Shown here in pieces: positions 55,574-64,000 of a stretch of 64,000 bases of DNA. A program made the translations under genes and the position numbers. Each line of letters begins with the position of its first letter. The first letter of the stretch is position 1. The stretch lies in contig NW_002060949.1 of the NCBI RefSeq assembly GCF_000150275.1, positions 4,398,929-4,462,928 on the forward strand. Reading direction: 5' to 3'. Under the pieces are notes generated by a model, which saw only the letters and a list, made by a program, of their open reading frames with translations, made no database searches and was not told the origin of the DNA. This DNA comes from Trichoplax adhaerens (lineage: Eukaryota; Placozoa; Uniplacotomia; Trichoplacea; Trichoplacidae).

Positions 55574-58494
55574 TACACTATAAATACGTGTGATTATCGT
55601 AATACTCGGTTGTATTCGAGCGCTCGTGTATCTAGGAAAGTATCTAATTAAAGAAGGTGCAGTATGACTACTGCCAATACTCCCATTTTATTGTAGATAG
55701 TAACTCCAATTTCGGGATTGAATGAACGGCAGTTAACTCACCGCATAATACAATACCGGAATAGGATGACTAATTGCAATAAGTAATAAAAGATTGCTAG
55801 AATATGTATATATATTGTAAGCAAACTGTAACTACCTTTGTTGCATTCTGGATATGCATACAGGTATGTTCATCAAAATCTCTAATTCACGAGTTTTTAC
55901 ACGAAAATTAGTTGAAATATATTCTTACGATGAATTTTATAATACTCTGGTTGAGATATTTTATTTACAATTAATAGATAGTGTATTAAATTGTAACAAT
56001 GACACATTTTAGTTTATATTGTAAGGTATGAGCTGGATTTTACTTCAGGATGTCATAAAACTAGATAGGTTTAGATATATTCGTATATTATCTCTGGTAC
56101 GAGGGGAAAAGAGAAAAAAATTAGATTTTAGATATAGTAATCACTGGGAGATTGGAAGTAGATATATTGTACTTCAATTATTCCAAGCAAACATAGAACT
56201 AGTTAGAAACAATTATATCACGTACTATAGTTTTAATAACCCTTTAGAAGTCCTGGTGCATGAAACATACGCCATTCTCTCTTTACTTTTTCAAGCATTT
56301 CGCTTCCATTAGACGTGGCGACATAGGTAGATTATAATTAATTATATTGATGAGTCACTAGTACGCACTTAGATATACTTTTAATACTGAATGATTTAAA
56401 GAATAACGTTTCCTTTTTTTATTAACTTAATTTGATATCTTCTCCAATAGACATAGTTAATTTACGTTACGGAGCTCGCGTAAATAATGATAACATTGCA
56501 CGATCTTTAAACTAGAAAGTTAGGTAATCATTTTACCAATATTAGCCATCAATATGATAAACTACTAAATATATTATCTATTTTCGATTTCTCTATTATC
56601 ATTGCGAAAGAAAAGTGTGATATATCATCCATAAAGTGGAATAACCATCGAGTGTTAAGTATTTTCAGATAGAATATAGGCAATGAAAGGTCAGTTACTG
56701 TTATAATTGAATGACTTATATCTTGTTTTCAATTTTATAGTAAGATACTATGAATCATTTTAAACACAAATTTTTGTAAAGCAACTATGAAGAAATAATA
56801 ATATTGCGTCTATCGTATCAAACTATGTATCGTGAGAAGAGAGTTTTACAATGAAATTTTGCTAACATAATAAGTATTTATTTATAACTGTAGCCATGTT
56901 GTATATGCAGATTTCAAATTGATTACAGTTTAATGACTAATTTTATACTTTTATAGAATCGTAGCGTACCGTACTCTTCAGCGGAGATTGTTGTAAACGT
57001 CTTTATGATATCAGAAGTTACTGGGCTGAAATCTTGAGATAGATTGTAGGATTTTATCCATTATGTCGTGTGGTTCATTTTGATCTGTCAATTAGGGTTT
57101 GTCAAGATTAGATATGAAGAACTGAATTTTAGGTAATGCGATATCCTAATTACAGCTTGTTATCTATATTACATGATGGGCGCACATTTATAAATGTACG
57201 TTTAATTATGAATCACAATATCATACGTCTTAAATAAAACAGATATTGATATCAAGATTAAATCAGTGATAATAATAATGTATACTGTAATAGCGTACAA
57301 TTAAATATCTAAAAAGATTAATGTCTGTCTAAGAATAGCACAAGAGAAATAAAGTTTTTCAAGTTTTTAGCAGCACATATGAACATGAATTGGTAAGTCG
57401 TGATGCGAGTAATGAGCGATAGGCATTTATGAAACCGAGAAGTGTCCGGATGCAGCTCGTCGTTGGTTCTCTTACTGAAAGATTGTATCATCTAATATTA
57501 TATAATATAATTTAAATAAAGAATTATCCATCGTTAGGTACATTCATAAATATATTAATGAATACTAACTACATATCAACAATCAACTATTTGGCTTGAT
57601 TTTTAATTTAACATCGTGTCATAAAATACAATTGCCGTCTCGACAGAATCTTCCTGCCTAGCGAAGTACTCCTTGAATACTACTCTTGAGCTACAGCTCT
57701 CTCAGAGTTTTCGTTTGGTAACTTATAATAGGTTGATATGTTAATATAAAATTCGGATATACTTATTTGTACCATCGTGTATCTTGCTTTTTGGCCCTAA
57801 AGCGACAAATATTCTTATTTGCGAAATTTCGCTATCGTAATATCTCGCCGTATCATGACTCCGGAACGAATATCTCTTTATCAGAAGAGGGCTTAAATTA
57901 TTCTAGCATATAGAGCATAATGTGTATCAGTATAATCAACTAAAACTTTTCATTTTTTTATTCAGAGCAATTTAAGGCATTGGCCAAGTAGTGACGTTAT
58001 GCTGATGAAACTTGTAGGCATGGTAGCTTTGGATCGTTTACATATAGAATAGACAGGCTTAGCCCCTACAAAATAAATGAGCGGGAATATAATAGCTCCA
58101 GCTTGATAATAAAGGAATGAAGTTAAATACTCAGTAAAGTTACTGAATAAATATACCGATATGCTTCATTGGTTTTATCCTACTTTTATTTCCGTTTCGG
58201 AATGAAAGTATATTAAGAAATTAATCGATTTATATTATACTATCGTTGCCTTCAGTTATTGATATCGATAATATACGAACTATTAAGTTGATTATGATTA
58301 GAGAGTCCGCATTACTGCAATGATTGCTAACATTAACGGCTTTCTTGAATAATTGTAATCTATAGAAGCGAAATGCGAACAGATTAATAATTTTGCGTAC
58401 ATTAATGTAGTATATGTATTTGACAACAGAAATACGAAAATTGTGTTATCGGCGCAATGTCATCATTCCCTTGTATTACTCTCGCTTTCAATGA

Positions 58495-58546
58495 ATACTT
58501 TTCTATATTTTACTTACTGATAAATGCACAAAATATAGAAAAGTAT
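58495..58546. repeat. Perfect 17-bp inverted repeat with 18-base loop
   Basis: Arms ATACTTTTCTATATTTT (58495-58511) and its exact reverse complement (58530-58546). The stem is AT-rich. It has the size of a hairpin RNA precursor, but there is no evidence of transcription. Confidence 0.9.
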
Positions 58547-61271
58547 GCACTTTTTTACTATACAGATAGAGGCAGGGAAGGGACAAACTATTGAATACGG
58601 CTTATGTGGCACGCATATCAAACTGTTCTTAAGTGTTAAATTTCTTTCACTCTTAAATATACAATCTGCTATCTCACTCGTCAGCTGTGTAGAGTATTGA
58701 AATGCATCAATTCCAAGTGTTATTTAATTCTTTAGCTATCATAATTAATCAGCAATTTATTATAACTCATTATTGCCGGTAACTTACGTTAGAGACGTAG
58801 ATTTCCATCACTATTTCGCTTTTGTCATTTATACATTATAGTAATTATTACACTAGGTATGCGTATACAGTATATGTATTTAATGTTCACGTTGTTAAAT
58901 TTTTTTTATTTAGACATGAAAGCAATCATGATGTATTCATCTTCTTATTATTATCACAACTAAAGCATTATTACTAGTATTCTTTTCTCCGCATTTACCC
59001 ATTGATAATCAAGAAATTGTTCATTGAGAGAAGACTGGTAGCAAAAGTGAAAAAGAAAGGACAAAAATTAATAGGAAGAATAATAGAACTGTCAAGATAA
59101 TAAAGATGAAATGAGAACATAATGAAATCTCTTGTTTTATCTGATCATTATATCACAGTAATTTTTCTTTCTTTAGTTTGTCCAGGATAGAGTAATACAT
59201 TACCAGTTGATCGATAGAGTATGATAGTTTATTATTTCTTCTTCCTGTAATTCTATCAATTTAAAGTGTATTATTCCTTTTCTTATAAGTAAAACTACAA
59301 CATTAAATATTTACTGGGATATGGACCAATTATTATTTACTGTCGCTATAGTGACAAGAATAGTCAATTACTATATGAGTTAGTTCATGTTTTATTCTTG
59401 GCCTTTATATCTATCTTCTCTTGATCTACGTGCAAGAATGAGAGTTATTTTTAAGTTTATTCCTTTTATCTGCTTATTTCATTCCCTCCCACTTTTTATT
59501 GACTCTGAACATCGTCAGAAGCAGTCGGCTGATGATTAACAATTAGTCAATCACCAATCGCAAGTTTCATCAAAATCATCTATCAATAAAGATCGTCGAT
59601 TATAAATTATCGATCTACGCTATTAAGGGCTTTACCTTGGCGTAGGAATTAAAGCGTACTGGTTAGTGATTAGTAACTTCCATATCTCGACGGATATACA
59701 TTTTTGCATCAAGTTTCGTCGTTGTCCCTTTCGTATTTCATCTCATTTTTATGAGAGAGACGGTGAAGCTTTTTCATCTGCTTTTTTTGTGGCCCCATTA
59801 AGGTTAAATCTTTAATGTGATGCGCTTACTTTGTTCTTGGACACTCTCGTTTCTTGGCGTTATGGACCGACCTTAAATTTATGTATCATTTAAGAGGATG
59901 ATGGTGATTACAGATCTATTTTCATCAGCGAAACAAATCGATTTCATTCTTTCTTACTGTAACTTTTGGTAGTTTATTAAAGCAGTACGAAGTTGCTGGA
60001 AAGTGTAGTAATCGTTAACGTCGTCATATTATCAAGTAACTGGGATAAAGAAAATTTGTTACTTCGTCGGTTCAGCATCAAACAATATGTAAGTTTTCCG
60101 CGTATTACCTTCACTACAGTAACATTAATTCAACGGCGCGACATTTATGACATCGACAATGTAATACTTTAGAATTGCTAGAAAGAGAAGTTTTGATGAT
60201 ACATAAGTAGGATCATTCCTGTAACTTAAACATAATGAATTACGGGAATACTGTAAAATTCATACAGGGTCATTAATATTTGTATATCTGTTCGTACCAA
60301 CCGGAGACAACGTACATTTTACAGTATGCTAATAGTCCACAACATATACATTAGCCTCAGTTATTTTATAATCTCCATATTTTAATTCAGTAAATTCATG
60401 TTTTACGTTTCATATAATTGGTTATAATTTTTTCGTTGTAAAAAGGCATGAATTATAAAAATTTTTTCTAACCTTTTATGATTTAAAAGTTTGAAAAATG
60501 TTCATTTATTACCAGTATACCTAATTTACTGTGTTTTATTATCCATCGTACTCTGAAATTGAAAAGTGAATTATCGAATAACGTTATTACTTCATATCGA
60601 TTGTAAATTGACTACACATAGGACTACATTGCCATCCTAACCTTATGGGGATGGATAATTTAGGATAATGAATTAAATGAGTGTACGACGAACATACGTA
60701 CTCATTCCCATACAGTCGGGGCCTATAACTCTGATCAGGGCTAATGATTTTACTACTTTGAACAATTCTGAAGTACAATTTAAATTTAGTAGAAATCATT
60801 TGTACGTTGCATATGTCGAAAGAGTTGGGGATATTGTTGTTTAGGCGTACACTCAAAAAATGACTTTGGTATACATACGGGGGATACGAAAATACTGTCG
60901 TATTTTATTCCAATTTTACTTGGGAAGACTAAAATGTTGGTTATACGCACATTATAATTTAGACTGGATGTATAAATTTAAATCCTTATTGAAGCATATA
61001 AGGACGATATTAAAATATCCAGACTGGAAATTTTTACTTCTAAACAATACCAATTCATTTTAACAGGAACTGCTCGCATATTACTTTTTTCTTTCCAAAA
61101 ATGCTAACGTTGTACGATAGTTGTCTTACTGATTGGTAAAAATTTCGATGCATTCATTTAAAAATTGGAAATTTTTCACAAAATGCTATTATAACTATAG
61201 TGGTTAACTTGAGTGAAATCGATAGTAAATGTGAAACTGCAATTGAGAGCCTACGCGTTAGTAACAGCATA

Positions 61272-61286
61272 TTTTTTTTTTTTTTT
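61272..61286. repeat. Poly(T) tract
   Basis: Fifteen consecutive T. It accounts for the Phe run in the overlapping ORFs. Confidence 0.95.
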
Positions 61287-62164
61287 GAACATATCAAGAT
61301 ACATTTTATATACGCGTATATGGGTCATTTTGCGTTTAAAGCTCTACGCCACTACGCGATCTCAAGTAGTCATGGTAGAGCATATAAATGTATAGATTGT
61401 CAAAAGGGCCACGAACCTCAGAGGCAACATGGTATAGAGTAGTAACGGTACTGTATGGTAGTATGTACAACAAAGAGGTATACCACCTATGGCATTGTTA
61501 GAAACATACCAAGAGCTCTGGTTTTTGGTTGGCAAGGATCTATTGTGAAATAAAATACGTACAGTAGAGTATTGTACTGTTTCACAACGTTGCACCTGTT
61601 CTCCGCGGATCATATACCCTCAGTTAGCCAGCGACGGCTTATTCTAGTATCTTACTAGTACTTTCCAATTTCTAAAGTTAACCAATATACAGTTTTATGA
61701 ATCAGCAATCTGTGATAAATAACAAATATACTACTAGGGCGTTCAAATTGAGTGATGATTAGTTGTGATTACGTCCCACAAGTTAACACGTCATTAAACC
61801 TTTAACGCGTACGTTTTTACAATAATGGTATGTACGAAAAAGATCGCACAAGCGCAAACGGTTGGATAGAGGCTTTATGTCAAATTGGAATCTGTATGGT
61901 AGTAGTTGAATGGTAAACTTCTAGGCAATGTTCTACTCGTTTTGGATAATGAATCACTGAAATTTATAATCGTATATGCAGTACAGTAGAAATTTGACAG
62001 TGTGTATTTACTGTTAGCGACATAGCTCTTACATCTATTACTATGGTTAGCAACATTTATTTATGAATGTTTTTAACTTAATTGAAGCGATTTATTATAA
62101 TTATAATAATAATCGTTCGTACGCAATTCCGATCAACTGACGGCAGTAGGCTGCTCTAAAATGT

Positions 62165-62910
62165 ACATGTACTGTATTGGATTATGCAGTGCTGAATACT
62201 CGTCAGTGCGCGTTGTTGCAGGCCTTCTGCTACATCTGTGCCGTACTGCATCTTGGAAAAGGCTCTTTTCAGACGTCGAGTACTGTACTGAAGAAGCCCT
62301 AATCTTTGAGTGAACTGTATGGATAGAAATGGTTGTACTGTACTGTAGAGATAGCAATAAATTTCATTGATACTTTTATTACAATATCTGATACGAAAGT
62401 AACATTGCTGTACTGTATTAACAAGATATACCATGCTGATTTATCTTGTCTCTCACAGAGTCTCCCAAGAGTCTCCCAACTTTTCATTAGATTGTTAAAA
62501 TAGAAAAAGAAAGAAATGAAATGGCAATCTGCCTACCGCAGCTGTACATACAGTACAATGGCGGTGTACAGTACTGGACTGTGGATACGGTATACTGTAC
62601 TGTACAGTACAGGTGTTACAGCTCTGTCAACTTCTGTGACTTGTGCCCAATAAAGCGCGACGTGACGGTATCGGTAGTGGTATCGTACCCAACAGACCGT
62701 ACAGTACAGTATTTCATAAAACTGAGCAGTCTCAAATCTCGACTTCATTCATTGTGAAGGAAACTGTTGCACGGTACGGTACGGGACAGTACGGTACAGT
62801 GCTGCTACTGCACAGTACATCTTGTACTGTACAGTACTGTGTACTGTACAGTGAGTCGAGTTTCTCTTCTGATAGTACTGTACTGTACTGTACCGTCTGT
62901 ACGCTACAAT
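62165..62910. repeat. Large pentamer palindrome island
   Basis: Dense TACTGTAC, GTACAGTAC and GTACGGTAC words in both orientations, thickest from 62,540 to 62,910. At least seven ORFs of 60-112 codons overlap on both strands and translate to YCTVQYST-type low-complexity peptides. They are shadows of the repeat, not genes. Confidence 0.85.
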
Positions 62911-63274
62911 CGTTAATGTGCGTACCGTCCGTGGGCACTGTTTGTACAATGTACATAGTTACCAAGGACGTGTGTCATTAAAAAGTCTTTTTATTGCTCA
63001 CTGTCAGTGAAGAGTGAATACATTAAAATATATACGCTTTCATTTTTGATTAATATAATCGTACGTATAATCTATTGTACTGGGAATACAAGTCCTGAAC
63101 CAAAATAAATATGGCTGATGGTTGGAAAATTAGAAAAAATATTATTACGGTAATGCTAATTAGAATATTGAATGTTATCATTGAATAACTGACTTGAAAC
63201 GATATCCAAATACCCATATTGTACTGTATTTTAGTCGATGTTGAACTAGATAGGCGTGCGTTACGGTTGTTAAG

Positions 63275-63620
63275 TAGGTATACAGTACACTGAGTACAGT
63301 AGAAGGGTGTAGAAGATTCGGATGTCGTCGCATAAATTTTCATAGACAAGAGTCTCTGTCAACTGTAAAGCATGCATTTGTCATAGATCTTTGGATTTTG
63401 TAAAGCTGCTATCTATAATAGAAAAAGCGTCATATGATATTGCCTTATGACTGTCTTATCGTTCCGTTGATTTCTTTTACTTTTTACTTTTTGATTGTGC
63501 TGGATATTTTGCGATAGTTTTACTATCCGGGGATTCAACAAACGTGGACTAGTAAGGTTGTACTGTACCATACAGTGTTACTATACATACTACTGTACAC
63601 TGTACACTGTACAGGACAGT
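63275..63620. repeat. Scattered pentamer palindromes
   Basis: ACAGTACACTGAGTACAGTA near 63,280 and ACTGTACACTGTACACTGTA near 63,593-63,612 continue the same repeat family. Confidence 0.7.
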
Positions 63621-63759
63621 ATTCTCACAGTGCTGTAGTAAAGAGAGACACAATAGAAATTCTATAGTATTGCTGCTATTTTTGCATCTACAAGTCAAGA
63701 GTGAAACGGCTTGATTTTTGTTGTTGTTCAAGTTGGATACTTTTCCGATATTGTTTTAA

Positions 63760-63999
63760 CTATAAGTACAGTATAAGAAAGCAGTGAACTCTACCGACTT
63801 GATGGAGATCGATGGATCCTTTTTTGTTATAAATGCTAGTCATAATTTTTAAATCCACCTTTAATTTTGAGAAGATACTGTACTTGTACGGGCTAATCGA
63901 AGGTTCTCCGACTTGACTGACTACAATATGCGTAAATGCTGCTCTGACACTATCTTCATAGGCATTGTGTAGGGATGAATTAGACGCGTGCCGTACTGT
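63760..63999 (-). CDS. Possible partial exon at the right edge
   Basis: A minus-strand frame is open for 79 codons from the window edge to a TAG at 63760-63762. The middle part (NAYEDSVRAAFTHIVVSQ, then VGEPSISPYKYSIFSKLK) is balanced and protein-like, unlike the repeat-derived frames beside it. I do not recognise it. A splice site cannot be fixed because the 5' side is outside the window. Confidence 0.25.
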   Translation of the reverse strand, partial: TVRHASNSSLHNAYEDSVRAAFTHIVVSQVGEPSISPYKYSIFSKLKVDLKIMTSIYNKKGSIDLHQVGRVHCFLILYL

Positions 64000-64000
64000 A

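Larger units (their letters stand above)
54360..62160. other. 7.8-kb gene-poor AT-rich region
   Basis: No exon with recognisable homology on either strand. Weak open stretches exist: a 94-codon ORF at 56028-56312 (plus), a 54-codon open frame after an acceptor-like TAG at 57,741-57,902 (minus), a divergent pair at 60587-60856 (minus) and 60860-61063 (plus), and 61200-61442 (plus). None resembles a family I know, so each is probably chance or relic. Confidence 0.4.

Noticed and set aside
56028-56312. 94-codon plus-strand ORF
   Set aside because: No recognisable motif, isolated in gene-poor DNA and without clear splice partners. Listed only as a weak open stretch.
62133-62981. Seven or more overlapping ORFs of 60-112 codons on both strands
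   Set aside because: All translate the TACTG/CAGTA pentamer into YCTVQYST-like peptides. The pentamer contains no stop in several frames, so long ORFs are expected.

Overview
The window looks like nuclear DNA from an early-branching animal. It is AT-rich, its genes are split into many short GT-AG exons, and most introns are small. It carries an animal-type AP-2 transcription factor together with ordinary eukaryotic housekeeping genes. A placozoan (Trichoplax/Hoilungia-like) source fits the AP-2 gene, the complete sterol enzyme, the small introns and the low GC. This is an inference from general knowledge; I could not test it.

Layout from left to right. Positions 1-10,086 (minus) hold the N-terminal part of a very large spectrin-superfamily protein with a tandem calponin-homology (CH) domain; its second CH domain resembles nesprin. 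Positions 10,087-15,973 hold no convincing gene, but contain palindromic TACTG/CAGTA repeats and a tandem array with a period of about 190 bp. A sigma-1 receptor/ERG2-like gene (SIGMAR1, minus, 15,974-17,570) and EIF3H (plus, 17,949-20,269) are divergent across 378 bp. A 13.6-kb gene-free stretch follows, then TFAP2 (plus, 33,862-39,673). EI24 (minus, 42,221-45,691) is convergent with it. Positions 45.8-48.6 kb hold repeat islands, a segmental tandem duplication and unrecognised small ORFs. SQLE, squalene monooxygenase (plus, 48,667-51,277), is convergent with POP5 (minus, 52,622-53,647), an RNase P/MRP subunit. From 53.8 kb to the right edge there is a repeat island, a TTAA-flanked piggyBac-like MITE, a long gene-poor region and a further repeat island, with a possible minus-strand exon at the very edge.

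For SIGMAR1, EIF3H, TFAP2, EI24, SQLE and POP5 I rebuilt every exon by hand. In each case the summed exon length is a multiple of three and the splice phases agree. The lengths are 213, 323, 441, 314, 466 and about 111 aa. The last exon of POP5 is provisional.

The most striking non-coding pattern is the set of palindromic pentamer islands (TACTG)n/(CAGTA)n. They lie about 70-190 bp upstream of the start codons of EI24, POP5, SIGMAR1 and EIF3H and are nearly absent from 18-45 kb. They could be a lineage-specific promoter or boundary element, or a satellite that tolerates insertion near promoters. TFAP2 and SQLE lack an adjacent island. Three of the genes (SIGMAR1, EI24, SQLE) encode ER membrane proteins, but nothing in the sequence shows that they are co-regulated.
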